Shown: piece after piece, positions 15,785-23,513 of the stretch
How the letters are laid out: every line of letters starts with the position of its first letter
How positions within the stretch are numbered: position 1 is the first letter of the stretch
Assembly: GCF_003465825.1 (NCBI RefSeq)
Contig: NZ_QSBV01000025.1
Location: forward strand, 224 to 23,736
Direction of reading: 5' to 3'
Length of the DNA: 23,513 nt
Origin: Collinsella sp. AF02-46-1
Lineage (GTDB): Bacteria > Actinomycetota > Coriobacteriia > Coriobacteriales > Coriobacteriaceae
The notes under the pieces: generated by a model
What the model saw: the letters and a program-made list of their open reading frames with translations, nothing else
Told to the model about the DNA's origin: nothing
The model's database searches: none
Program-made: the position numbers and the translations under genes

Positions 15785-16846
15785 CTACTCGGCGTCGGCG
15801 AAGCCGTTGGGGTTGTGGCTCTGCCAATTCCAGCTGTCGCGGCACATGTCCGCGATATCGTACTGGGCCTTCCAGCCCATCATGCGCTCGGCCTTGGAGG
15901 CATCGCACCAGTTGGCGGCGATGTCGCCGGCGCGGCGCTCGCGGATCACATAGGCCAGCTCCTTGCCGCAGGCCTTGGAGAAGGCAGCGACGACCTCGAG
16001 TACCGAGGTGCCGGTGCCGGTGCCCAGGTTAAAGATCTCGACGCCGGTCTTGCCGTTCATCCAGTTGAGGGCGGCCACGTGGCCAGATGCCAGGTCGCAC
16101 ACGTGGATGTAGTCGCGCACGCCGGTGCCGTCGGGGGTGGGGTAATCGTTGCCAAAGACCTGAACGGCCTCGAGCTTACCGACGGCGACCTGGGCGACGT
16201 AAGGCACCAGGTTGTTGGGGATACCCTTGGGGTCCTCGCCAATCAGGCCCGACGGATGGGCGCCGATGGGATTGAAGTAACGGAGCAGCACGACGTCCCA
16301 CTCGGGGTCGGCGGTGTGGACGTCCATGAGGATCTGCTCGATCATCCACTTGGTCCAACCATAGGGGTTGGTCGCGGGCTTCTTGGGGTCCTCTTCGGTG
16401 ACGGGCGGATTGTCCGGATCGCCGTAGACGGTCGAAGAGCTCGAGAAGATGATGGACTTGCAGCCATGGTTGCGCATGACATCGATGAGCACCAGGGTGT
16501 TCTCGATGTTGTTGTGATAGTACTCGACAGGCTTGCTCACCGACTCGCCAACGGCCTTAAAGCCGGCGAAGTGGATGACGCGGTCGATCTGGTGGGTATC
16601 GAAGATCTTGTTCATCACATCGCGGTCGAGCACGTTGGCCTCGTAGAAGGTGAGGTTCTTGGCGGCCTCGTCGCCCACGATGGTCTTGACGCGGTCGATG
16701 GCAACGGCACTGGAGTTGGAGAGGTCATCGACGACGACAACCTGGTAGCCACCCTCGAGCAGCTGAACGACGGTGTGCGAGCCGATAAAGCCGGCGCCGC
16801 CGGTAACGAGGACGCAGGTGTCTTTGGGGTCGAGTGCTTTGGACAT
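15785..16846 (-). CDS. galE: UDP-glucose 4-epimerase
   Basis: This 353-residue extended short-chain dehydrogenase interconverts UDP-glucose and UDP-galactose, used in galactose breakdown and surface sugar synthesis. The NAD-binding GGAGFIG is at 16-22. The active site has SSSSTVYGDP and the YxxxK pair in NPYGWTKWMIE. Substrate-binding motifs are LRYFNPIGAHPSGLIGE, PNNLVPYV and DGTGVRDYIHVCDLA. The length is normal. AGGAGAC three bases before the ATG supports the start. It is on the same strand as malQ but has its own terminator and probably its own promoter, so it is likely transcribed separately. No other Leloir gene is in the window. Confidence 0.97.
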   Translation of the reverse strand: MSKALDPKDTCVLVTGGAGFIGSHTVVQLLEGGYQVVVVDDLSNSSAVAIDRVKTIVGDEAAKNLTFYEANVLDRDVMNKIFDTHQIDRVIHFAGFKAVGESVSKPVEYYHNNIENTLVLIDVMRNHGCKSIIFSSSSTVYGDPDNPPVTEEDPKKPATNPYGWTKWMIEQILMDVHTADPEWDVVLLRYFNPIGAHPSGLIGEDPKGIPNNLVPYVAQVAVGKLEAVQVFGNDYPTPDGTGVRDYIHVCDLASGHVAALNWMNGKTGVEIFNLGTGTGTSVLEVVAAFSKACGKELAYVIRERRAGDIAANWCDASKAERMMGWKAQYDIADMCRDSWNWQSHNPNGFADAE

Positions 16847-16883
16847 GTAGTCTCCTATCGAATCAGGAACACTTCTTCAGGGG

Positions 16884-16889
16884 AGTATA
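16884..16889 (-). promoter_or_regulatory. Candidate galE -10 box
   Basis: The minus strand reads TATACT 38 bases before the galE start. A T-rich stretch upstream is a poor -35. No operator is evident. Confidence 0.35.
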
Positions 16890-17040
16890 GCGCAGACAGT
16901 TGTTCCAAAAACGTACGCGGCAGGAAAAGCAGAGGATTATGTTAACGTACTCATACAAGAGCTTGCGTACGCATAACCTGATCTTTGGCATTTGCTTACG
17001 AGCCGTCGACCTTGCAGTTTCCTGCCGTTCGTGGAAATCG

Positions 17041-17068
17041 TTGGGACGCGCCATATGTACGCTAATAT
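17041..17068 (+). promoter_or_regulatory. Promoter of the Tat-exported coiled-coil gene
   Basis: TTGGGA (17041-17046) and TAATAT (17063-17068) are separated by 16 bases and lie about 45 bases before the ATG. The surrounding 16890-17112 also holds an imperfect inverted repeat (16941-16950 with 16967-16977) of unknown role. Confidence 0.5.
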
Positions 17069-17112
17069 GTATGAGTTGAGCGACATATAAATAAGCATGT
17101 AACGGAGTACAT

Positions 17113-18318
17113 ATGTCACCAAACAGCGATCCCATCCTTTCCCAGGAGCTCTCGCGCCGCACTGTCCTCAAGGCCCTGTTCGGCGCCGCTTCTGCGGCAG
17201 TTCTTTTTGGCTTGCCCACTCGCGCCCATGCGGCGGAGGCTTCCAAAGAAACCACCGATAAACTGAATGCCGCCCAGGCCCAGCTCGACGAGGTTCAGGC
17301 CCAGCTCGACAGCATCGCAAATGAATACGCGGCGCTGGCCAGCAAGAATGCCCAGACCCTCAACGATATCGAGGGCGTACAGGGCCAGATCGACGACACG
17401 CAGGCGCAGATTGACGAGAAGAAGGCCGAGCTCAAAAAGAAACGCGGCGATCTTTCCGATCGCGTTGCCGCCAGCTACAAGTCCGGCGGCACGAACATCC
17501 TGTCGCTGCTGCTGGCCTCAGGCTCGTTTGAGGAACTCGTCGCCAACGCGCATTACGTTGAGAAGATTAACAAGAGCGACCGCGATGCCATCGAGGATAT
17601 CCAGACGATTCAGGCTGAGCTCGACGCACAGAAGACCGAGCTCGAAGCACAAAAGGCCGACTTGGAGAAGCTCAAGGACCAGCAGACGGCTCAGATGCAG
17701 GATATGCAGGCCAAGCAGCAAGAAGTCCAGACCGTGCTGAACGGTCTTTCCGACGACGTCAAGGAGCTCATGGCTCAGCGCGATTCCGAGATCCTCGCTG
17801 CCGCCCAGGCCGAGGAGGCTGCCAGGAAGGCCGCCGCCGCTGCCGCCGCCGCGAACAAGAACAATTCCTACTCGGGCGGTTCGAGCTCGGGTGGCGGATC
17901 GTATGCTCCCGGAACTCCGCAGCAGAATGCCGGATCGGGCAAGCAGCAGGCCGTCGTCAACGCGTGCTACTCCACGCCTTCCCCGGGTCAGAACTGGTGC
18001 GCAGCGTGGGTTACCAACGTCTTCCGCAACGCCGGCGTTGGCTACTTTGGCGGTAACGCGTGCGATATGTTTAACGCCTGGTGCTATAGCTCTGACCGCT
18101 CGGCGCTGCAGGTGGGCATGATCGTTGCCGATTCCTCGCACAGCGGCACGGGTGCTCCGGGTCTTATCTACGGTCATGTGGGTATCTACGTTGGCGGCGG
18201 CATCGTTATGAGCAACGAGGGTGCCATTACGTCTAAGTCGCTTGACTCGTTTATTAGCTTCTATGGCACTGGCTCTGGCGTGCGCTGGGGCTGGCTTGGC
18301 GGCGTGGTGCTGTCGTAA
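17113..18318 (+). CDS. Tat-exported coiled-coil protein with CHAP/NlpC-P60-like domain
   Basis: This 401-residue protein is probably a secreted cell-wall hydrolase. Residues 1-40 form a twin-arginine signal (SRRTVLKALFGAAS, Arg15-Arg16, cleavage after THR-type AHA at 38-40). Residues about 42-245 are a long Ala/Gln/Glu-rich coiled coil like the regulatory N-domain of PcsB/CwlO proteins, including SYKSGGTNILSLLLASGSF, a conserved patch of that family. An Ala-rich then Gly/Ser-rich linker (about 238-276) leads to a C-terminal domain with candidate catalytic Cys296 (NWCAAWV) and His355 (YGHVGIYVGGG). Family assignment between CHAP and NlpC/P60 is uncertain. In PcsB/CwlO-type proteins the coil often couples to FtsEX, which is not in the window. 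ACGGAG precedes the ATG. It is transcribed alone. Confidence 0.88.
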   Translation: MSPNSDPILSQELSRRTVLKALFGAASAAVLFGLPTRAHAAEASKETTDKLNAAQAQLDEVQAQLDSIANEYAALASKNAQTLNDIEGVQGQIDDTQAQIDEKKAELKKKRGDLSDRVAASYKSGGTNILSLLLASGSFEELVANAHYVEKINKSDRDAIEDIQTIQAELDAQKTELEAQKADLEKLKDQQTAQMQDMQAKQQEVQTVLNGLSDDVKELMAQRDSEILAAAQAEEAARKAAAAAAAANKNNSYSGGSSSGGGSYAPGTPQQNAGSGKQQAVVNACYSTPSPGQNWCAAWVTNVFRNAGVGYFGGNACDMFNAWCYSSDRSALQVGMIVADSSHSGTGAPGLIYGHVGIYVGGGIVMSNEGAITSKSLDSFISFYGTGSGVRWGWLGGVVLS

Positions 18319-18326
18319 GGCAAGTT

Positions 18327-18462
18327 GGGCCGCGTGCCCGCCCGCAATATATTTGATTGCCTGCTCGGGCAGTCCTGCGCAAGACGAAGGCCACATTAAG
18401 TGGCCTTCTTTGCGTGCGGAACTCGCGATCAATCAAATATATTGCGGGCGGGCACGCGGCCC
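18327..18462. repeat. 33-bp perfect inverted repeat enclosing a terminator
   Basis: Bases 18327-18359 are the exact reverse complement of 18430-18462 (arm core CCCGCCCGCAATATATTTG). The 70-base interior carries the terminator of the upstream gene. The structure begins nine bases after the stop codon. It could be a palindromic repeat element or a double terminator stem. No target-site duplication is obvious. Confidence 0.85.
18386..18411 (+). terminator. Terminator of the coiled-coil gene
   Basis: GAAGGCCAC (18386-18394) pairs with GTGGCCTTC (18400-18408), followed by TTTG, inside the longer inverted repeat. Confidence 0.75.
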
Positions 18463-18514
18463 TCTCGGGTTCGGGGCGCAACACGCCGGACTGGTTGTCT
18501 GAATTAAAGAAAGC

Positions 18515-18536
18515 GAAGGCCCCTTTCGAGGCCTTC
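18515..18536 (-). terminator. Terminator of murB (possibly bidirectional)
   Basis: GAAGGCC (18515-18521) pairs with GGCCTTC (18530-18536). It lies four bases beyond the murB stop. The minus strand continues GCTTTCTTT and the plus strand continues TTTGTT, so either direction is possible. Confidence 0.7.
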
Positions 18537-18540
18537 TTTG

Positions 18541-19503
18541 TTAGAGGAATTCGCCTACTCGGTGAACTTCGGGTTCTAGGTCTACTCCGAATTGGTCTTT
18601 GACGGTTGTTTGGATGTGGCGGATGAGTTCGTCGACATCGGCGGCGGTGGCGTGGTCGGCGTTGACGATGAAACCGCAGTGCTTCTCGCTTACCTGCGCA
18701 CCGCCGACGGCATGGCCGCGCAGGCCGGCGTCCATGATGAGCTTGCCGGCAAAGTAGCCCTCGGGGCGCTTGAAGGTGGAGCCGGCGCTCGGCATGTCGA
18801 GCGGCTGCTTGTCCTCGCGGCGCTGGCGGTAGTCGTCCATGTCGGCCTTGATCATCGCGGCGTTGCCCGGGGCGAGATTGAAGGTGGCCGAAAGAACGAT
18901 GAAGCCGTCGTCGGCAATGCGGCTCTTGCGATAGCCCAGGTTGAGCTCATCGACATCGAACTCGATGATGTTGCCGCTGCCGCGGGTGCCGTCGTCGAAC
19001 ATGCGGGCGGGCTTGTAGACACGCACAGACTCCAGCACATCGGCCATGCAGGCACCATAGGCACCGGCGTTCATGTAGCAGGCGCCGCCGACCGATCCGG
19101 GGATGCCCGAGATGGGCTCCATGCCGGTGAGGCCGGCCTCGGCTGCTGCCGCGGCGACATCGGAAAGCAGGGCGCCGGCTGCCGCCGTGACGTGCGTGCC
19201 GTCGACCGTAATGTCGGAGAGGCCCTCGCCCAGCGCCACGACGACGCCGCGGATGCCCTTGTCTCCGACGAGCAGGTCCGAGCCGTTGCCCACGATGGTG
19301 AGCGGCAGATCACAGCGATAGCAGGTGTCAAGCGTGGCGACGAGGCCCTGCTCGGTATCGGGCGTGACAAAGACATCGGCCGGGCCACCGATCTTAAACG
19401 TGGTGTGCTCGCGCATGGGCTCGCTCATCAACACGTTGTCCTCGCCGGCAACGCCAGCGAGCGCGCACAGCAGGTCCTCGTTAAAAAAGTCGTTCTCGTG
19501 CAT
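18541..19503 (-). CDS. murB: UDP-N-acetylenolpyruvoylglucosamine reductase
   Basis: This 320-residue FAD enzyme reduces UDP-GlcNAc-enolpyruvate to UDP-MurNAc in peptidoglycan synthesis. FAD-binding motifs are TTFKIGGPADVFV (34-46), GNGSDLLV (72-79) and SGIPGSVGGACYMNAGAYG (132-150). Catalytic residues are visible: Arg192 in GYRKS, the proton donor Ser242 in AGSTFKRP, and Glu312 in LEPEV. The length matches Gram-positive MurB. The start at 19503 has AAGGCGGA upstream, and the residues after it match the family; an upstream extension of 33 residues does not. The gene is divergent from a LacI-type regulator with 183 bases between them. It is an essential housekeeping gene, with no sign of other wall genes next to it. 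Confidence 0.96.
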   Translation of the reverse strand: MHENDFFNEDLLCALAGVAGEDNVLMSEPMREHTTFKIGGPADVFVTPDTEQGLVATLDTCYRCDLPLTIVGNGSDLLVGDKGIRGVVVALGEGLSDITVDGTHVTAAAGALLSDVAAAAAEAGLTGMEPISGIPGSVGGACYMNAGAYGACMADVLESVRVYKPARMFDDGTRGSGNIIEFDVDELNLGYRKSRIADDGFIVLSATFNLAPGNAAMIKADMDDYRQRREDKQPLDMPSAGSTFKRPEGYFAGKLIMDAGLRGHAVGGAQVSEKHCGFIVNADHATAADVDELIRHIQTTVKDQFGVDLEPEVHRVGEFL

Positions 19504-19607
19504 ACGAATATCCGCCTTTTGGTGGTCGTTCTCATCAATCGATTGCAATATACCCCACCCAGATGTATTTGGTGCGCTGGCGGCGATAAAACTGCCGTCC
19601 ACCGGAT

Positions 19608-19651
19608 TGATAAAGTGTTTATCATCGAGGTAGAGGGGCAGTCGCTATACT
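19608..19651 (+). promoter_or_regulatory. Operator and promoter of the LacI-type gene
   Basis: TGATAAA-GTG-TTTATCA (19608-19624) is a perfect 17-base palindrome, placed over the expected -35 of a TATACT -10 (19646-19651). This is a typical autoregulation layout. Its left half recurs at the xfp promoter. Confidence 0.55.
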
Positions 19652-19686
19652 TTCAAGAGATTGCGCGTAAACCCGGAAGGAGCGAG

Positions 19687-20715
19687 ATGGCCAACAAAGT
19701 CACCCTCAAGCAGATTGCCCAAGAGGTGGGGCTTTCCCCTTCGTCGGTCTCGCTTGTTCTCAATAATCGGCCCTGTCGCATCTCGGAAGAAAACCGCAAA
19801 CTCATCAAGGAGGTTGCGGCGCGCAATCACTATGTTCCCAACCAGATCGCGCGCAGCCTGGTCATGCGCGAGTCGCGCACCCTGGGCCTTATCGTCCCCA
19901 ACATCGAGAGCCGCTTTTTCGCCTCGCTCGCCGGCAGCTTGGAAAAGCGCTGCCGCGAGGACGGCTACGCGCTTTTTATTACCAGCTCGGGCGGAAGCGC
20001 CGATGACGATCTGGAGCTGCTGCGCCAGCTGGTGACGCGCGGCGTTGATGGCGTCTTCCTGGTGGTAGGTGACGAGTTCTCCGACGACCGCGCCCTGCGC
20101 GAAGAAGTCAGCCACCTGCCCATCCCGGCCGTAATGGTCGACCGTGCCATTGAGGGGCTCGAGTGCGACAAGGTGATGTTCGACCACGAGATGGGCGGCT
20201 ATATGGCCACCCGCTATCTGATCGAGCAAGGCCACCGCCGTATTGCCTGCTTGGTTAACGCGCGTCGCTCCAATACGGGTCGCAAACGACTTGCCGGCTA
20301 TGAACGCGCGCTGCGCGAGGTTGGCCTGCCCATCGACGCGCGCTTGGAGTTCGAGAGCGAGTACTACATTCCGAGTGCCTACGAGGCCTCGGAGGCGGTG
20401 CTCGCAACCGATGCCACCGCCGTGTTCGCAAGTTCGGACAACATCGCCCTCGGTTTGCTCAAGCGCTTGCACGAGATGGGGAAGAGCATCCCGGGCGATA
20501 TCTCGGTGGTGAGCTATGACAACTCGGCTGCCGACGTTCTCTTTGAGCCGGCGCTGACCGCGATCGAGCAGGATCCGGGCGTGCTTGCCGAGCATGCCTT
20601 TGGTTGCATGTCCAAACGTCTTGCCGGCAAGGGCGGCAGGCGTGCCGAAGAAGTGGTTCTGGAGCCTGCTCTCATTGTGAAGGGCAGCGTTCTAGAACTT
20701 ACTAAATACAACTAA
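19687..20715 (+). CDS. LacI-family transcriptional regulator
   Basis: This 342-residue repressor-type protein has a helix-turn-helix at about residues 4-25 (VTLKQIAQEVGLSPSSVSLVLNN) with the hinge helix near 48-58 (PNQIARSLV). A periplasmic-binding-protein-like effector domain follows (LGLIVPNIESRFFASLAGSLE, VDGVFLVVGDE, HRRIACLVNARRS, FASSDNIALGLLKRLHEMGKSIPGDISVVSYDN). The length is standard. GGAAGGAG lies four bases before the ATG. A much longer in-frame reading upstream runs antisense through murB and is not used. It stands immediately upstream of xfp, and half-site TGATAAA occurs in both promoters, so it probably regulates itself and the phosphoketolase. The effector is unknown; a glycolytic or pentose intermediate is a reasonable guess. 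Confidence 0.95.
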   Translation: MANKVTLKQIAQEVGLSPSSVSLVLNNRPCRISEENRKLIKEVAARNHYVPNQIARSLVMRESRTLGLIVPNIESRFFASLAGSLEKRCREDGYALFITSSGGSADDDLELLRQLVTRGVDGVFLVVGDEFSDDRALREEVSHLPIPAVMVDRAIEGLECDKVMFDHEMGGYMATRYLIEQGHRRIACLVNARRSNTGRKRLAGYERALREVGLPIDARLEFESEYYIPSAYEASEAVLATDATAVFASSDNIALGLLKRLHEMGKSIPGDISVVSYDNSAADVLFEPALTAIEQDPGVLAEHAFGCMSKRLAGKGGRRAEEVVLEPALIVKGSVLELTKYN

Positions 20716-20813
20716 ACATGTTTATCAATTCGAGAAGATCGAATGTGGAGCATCTGTGACAGGCAATGCCGCAGGTGAATGTTGCGTTTTGCCAATTGGT
20801 GTGTTTGATAGAG

Positions 20814-20861
20814 ATGATAAAACGTTTTTTCACCATGATAAAACGTTTTAGCAAATATACT
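20814..20861 (+). promoter_or_regulatory. xfp promoter with two 21-bp-phased operators
   Basis: ATGATAAAACGTTTT occurs at 20814-20828 and 20835-20849, exactly 21 bases apart, so both lie on one face of the helix. Each contains the palindrome AAAACGTTTT. The second copy ends seven bases before the -10 TATACT (20856-20861) and fills the spacer. A good -35 is not visible. LacI-type proteins favour palindromes with a central CG, which supports the neighbour as ligand. Confidence 0.6.
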
Positions 20862-20919
20862 AGTCCCAACGAATGGTTGCCGTATCGGAGGGTGACCGCG
20901 CAGCGAAGGGACATAAACA

Positions 20920-23448
20920 ATGGCTAAAACACTGGGGACGCCGTGGCAAAAGCTGGGGCACGAGGTGCCGGCTTCCGAGCTCGAGGGTGTTGATCTGTAT
21001 TGGCGCGCTTCGAACTACCTGTCCGTCGGTCAGATCTACCTTCGCTCCAACCCGCTGATGCGCGCTGACTTTGTCGACGATAAGACTGGCGAGGCGCGCG
21101 ACTTCGGTCGTCCGGACGTCAAGCATCGCCTGGTTGGTCACTGGGGCACCACGCCTGGCATCAACTTCCTGTTCGGCCACGTCAACCGCCTTATTGCCGA
21201 TCACAACCAGAACGCCATTTTCTTGATGGGCCCGGGTCACGGTGGCCCCGCCGGCACCGCTCAGTCGCTGCTCGACGGTACTTACCGCGAGATCCGCCCC
21301 GACATCACCAATGACGAGGCCGGCCTGCAGAAGTTCTTCCGCCAGTTCTCCTATCCCGGCGGCATCCCGAGCCACTTTGCGCCCGAGACGCCCGGTTCCA
21401 TCCACGAGGGCGGCGAGCTCGGCTACACGCTCAGCCACGCTTACGGTGCCGTCATGGACAACCCGAGCCTGCTGGCCGTGGCCGTGGTGGGCGACGGCGA
21501 GTCCGAGACCGGTCCGCTCGCGACTTCTTGGCAGTCCAACAAGCTCGTGAACCCGGCAACCGACGGTATCGTCCTGCCGATCCTGCACCTCAACGGCTAC
21601 AAGATCGCCAACCCCACCATCCTCGCCCGCGTGTCCGACGAAGAGCTCACCAAGTTCTTTGAGGGTATGGGCTATAAGCCGCACTTCTTTATCGCCGGCT
21701 TTGACGACGAGAGCCACGCAAGCATCCATGAGCGCTTTGCCGCCCTGTTTGAGCAGGTCTTTGACGAGATTTGTGACATCAAGGCCACCGCGCAGGCCCA
21801 GGCTGCCGCGGGCGAGACCGTGGTCCGCCCGGCCTACCCCATGATTGTGTTCCGTACGCCCAAGGGTTGGACCTGCCCCAAGCAGATCGACGGCAAGAAG
21901 ACCGAGGACTCCTGGCGCGCCCATCAGGTGCCGCTGGCAAGCGCCAAGGACACTCACGAGCACTTCCGCGTGCTGCGCGAGTGGCTGCGCTCCTACAAGC
22001 CCGAGGAGCTCTTTACGCCCGAGGGCCAGGTGCGCCCCGAGGTAACGGCCTTTATGCCGACCGGCGAGCTGCGTATTGGCGCCAACCCCAACGCGAACGG
22101 CGGCAAGGTGCGTCGCGAGCTCGAGCTGCCCGATATCCACGCCCACGAGATTCCCGTCGCCGAGAAGGGCCATGGTTGGGGCTCCACCGAGGCTGCCCGC
22201 GTCTTTGGTGAGTACACTGCCGACGTTCTGGCCAAGAACATGGACGACTTCCGCATCTTCGGTCCCGACGAGACCGCGTCCAACCGCCTGCAGGCCGCTT
22301 ATAAGGTGACCAAGAAGCAGTGGGATGCCGGCTTCTACGAGGACGAGGCCAACGACGAGCTGCTCGCTGGCTCCGGCAAGGTTGTCGAGCAGCTGTCCGA
22401 GCACCAGTGCGAGGGCTTCCTCGAGGCCTATGTGCTCACCGGCCGCTCCGGCGTGTGGAGCTCCTACGAGAGCTTTGTCCATGTGGTCGACTCCATGGTC
22501 AACCAGCACTGCAAGTGGCTCGAGGCTACCAAGCGCGAGATTCCGTGGCGTGCCCCCATCAGCGGCCTCAACATTTTGCTGTCGAGCCATGTTTGGCGTC
22601 AGGACCACAACGGCTTCTCGCACCAGGATCCTGGCTTTATCGACCTGCTGCTCAACAAGGCCAACGACACGCATATCGTGAACGCTTACTATCCGGCCGA
22701 CGCTAACATGGCTCTCGCCGTGGCCGAGCGCGTCTACCAGTCCACCGACTGCGTCAACGCCATCTTCTGCGGCAAGCAGCCCGCCCCGACCTTCCAGACG
22801 GTCGACGAGGCAAAGGCCGAGCTCGCCGAGGGCGTCGCAAATTGGGAGTGGGCATCGACCGCCGACTCGCTCGGCGAGGCCGACGTCGTGGTCGCCACGT
22901 GTGGCGACGTGCCGACGCTCGAGGCTCTGGCTGCAACCGATATGCTGCGCGAGCTGGGCATTAAGGTATGGTTCGTCAACGTGGTCGATCTGCTCAAGAT
23001 TCAGAACGTCTGCGAGAACGACCAGGCTATAAGCGACGAGCGCTGGGCTGAGCTGTTTGGCTGCGGCGAGAAGCCCGTGCTCTTCGCGTTCCACGCCTAT
23101 GCCGGCACGATTCGCCGCCTGATCTGGAACCGCCCCGGACACGACGCGTTCCGCGTCCACGGCTACGAGGAGAAGGGCTCCACGACCACGCCGTTCGACA
23201 TGCTGCGCCTGAACAACATGGATCGTTGGGCCCTGGCCGCCGACGTGCTGCGCATGGTCGACGCCGATAAGTTTGCCGAGCAGATTGATGAGTGGGAGGC
23301 CTTCCGCACCGAGGCCTTTGAGTTCGCGTGCGACGAGGGCTTCGATCACCCGGCCTTTACCGACTGGGTCTGGCCCGACGCCGCTGCCGCAACCGCAGCC
23401 GACGGCGCGCTCTCCGCAACGCAGCTAACTGCCGGCGACAACGAATAG
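20920..23448 (+). CDS. xfp: Xylulose-5-phosphate/fructose-6-phosphate phosphoketolase
   Basis: This 842-residue thiamine diphosphate enzyme splits xylulose-5-P (and often fructose-6-P) with phosphate into acetyl-phosphate and a triose or tetrose phosphate. Family motifs are [20 protein letters not shown] (72-91), GPGHGGPAG (104-112), the thiamine-binding GDGESETGP (191-199) with [12 protein letters not shown] downstream, and [16 protein letters not shown] in the middle domain. The length is near the usual 790-830, with an acidic and Ala-rich C-terminal tail. AAGGGA precedes the ATG by eight bases. Strong codon bias suggests high expression. It is the core enzyme of the bifid shunt, so sugar phosphates from the maltodextrin genes could feed acetyl-phosphate formation. 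Whether fructose-6-P is used cannot be told from sequence alone. Confidence 0.97.
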   Translation: MAKTLGTPWQKLGHEVPASELEGVDLYWRASNYLSVGQIYLRSNPLMRADFVDDKTGEARDFGRPDVKHRLVGHWGTTPGINFLFGHVNRLIADHNQNAIFLMGPGHGGPAGTAQSLLDGTYREIRPDITNDEAGLQKFFRQFSYPGGIPSHFAPETPGSIHEGGELGYTLSHAYGAVMDNPSLLAVAVVGDGESETGPLATSWQSNKLVNPATDGIVLPILHLNGYKIANPTILARVSDEELTKFFEGMGYKPHFFIAGFDDESHASIHERFAALFEQVFDEICDIKATAQAQAAAGETVVRPAYPMIVFRTPKGWTCPKQIDGKKTEDSWRAHQVPLASAKDTHEHFRVLREWLRSYKPEELFTPEGQVRPEVTAFMPTGELRIGANPNANGGKVRRELELPDIHAHEIPVAEKGHGWGSTEAARVFGEYTADVLAKNMDDFRIFGPDETASNRLQAAYKVTKKQWDAGFYEDEANDELLAGSGKVVEQLSEHQCEGFLEAYVLTGRSGVWSSYESFVHVVDSMVNQHCKWLEATKREIPWRAPISGLNILLSSHVWRQDHNGFSHQDPGFIDLLLNKANDTHIVNAYYPADANMALAVAERVYQSTDCVNAIFCGKQPAPTFQTVDEAKAELAEGVANWEWASTADSLGEADVVVATCGDVPTLEALAATDMLRELGIKVWFVNVVDLLKIQNVCENDQAISDERWAELFGCGEKPVLFAFHAYAGTIRRLIWNRPGHDAFRVHGYEEKGSTTTPFDMLRLNNMDRWALAADVLRMVDADKFAEQIDEWEAFRTEAFEFACDEGFDHPAFTDWVWPDAAAATAADGALSATQLTAGDNE

Positions 23449-23513
23449 CATCCGGGACGGCCTCGCGCTGGGGCCGCCTCCGGGCGGGCGCCTTCCTCTG
23501 AGAAGTGGGCTTC

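Noticed and set aside
18592..19686. Long plus-strand frame continuous with the LacI-type gene
   Set aside because: It is antisense to murB, lacks domains, and the LacI family start with a strong ribosome-binding site is at 19687.
20860..23349. Long open frame on the minus strand opposite xfp
   Set aside because: Gly/Val/Ala/Leu-rich antisense composition typical of high-GC coding DNA; xfp on the plus strand is unmistakable.
23449..23513. Terminator after xfp
   Set aside because: A GGCC-type hairpin is possible around 23460-23477, but there is no T-run and the window ends here, so it is not called.

Overview
The window reads as chromosomal DNA of a high-GC Coriobacteriia gut actinobacterium, most like Collinsella. 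This is inferred from the very high use of GC-ending codons, the Tat-dependent exported proteins, and the mix of maltodextrin genes with a phosphoketolase. No rRNA or marker gene is present to prove it. I support 14 protein genes, one tRNA, several terminators and an unusual number of structured intergenic repeats.

Layout. 1-681: no protein gene. It holds an 83-bp perfect inverted repeat, REP-like palindromes, degenerate GC-rich direct repeats and a copied fragment of a tRNA end. 682-756: tRNA-Gln(UUG), minus strand. 795-2865: a peptidoglycan-binding-domain protein and a polyprenyl synthetase, minus. 2981-5431: a PTS EIIC-EIIB permease fused to a HAD phosphatase, minus, divergent from a GntR/UTRA regulator (5659-6378). 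6685-11050: a four-gene sugar ABC importer operon (Tat lipoprotein binding protein, two permeases, MsmK-type ATPase). 11051-11662: two convergent terminators flanking a regular array of ten 17-nt half-repeats (five 80-bp inverted-repeat units). 11663-15564: glgP and malQ, minus. 15785-16846: galE, minus. 17113-18318: a Tat-exported coiled-coil protein with a C-terminal cysteine/histidine (CHAP or NlpC/P60-like) domain. 18541-19503: murB, minus, divergent from a LacI-type regulator (19687-20715). 20920-23448: phosphoketolase xfp.

How it fits together. The central 13 kb is a complete alpha-glucan module: import by ABC transporter and by PTS, rearrangement by MalQ, phosphorolysis by GlgP, epimerisation by GalE. 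A 10-mer, TTGTTYAWAC, occurs at five promoter sites: the PTS gene, gntR, the ABC operon (twice) and malQ-glgP. This suggests that the UTRA regulator controls the whole set. The HAD phosphatase on the PTS permease would allow the imported sugar phosphate to be dephosphorylated and passed to the same MalQ/GlgP route, a one-protein counterpart of the MapP maltose-6'-phosphate phosphatase strategy known in Enterococcus. No 6-phospho-glucosidase is visible in the window. Xfp would then split fructose-6-P and/or xylulose-5-P. Its promoter carries two 15-bp operator-like copies exactly 21 bp apart, related to a perfect palindrome in front of the LacI gene, which points to control by that neighbour.

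The most unusual items are the PTS-phosphatase fusion with its candidate regulon, the phased inverted-repeat array at 11185-11564, and the long inverted repeats at 1-338 and 18327-18462.
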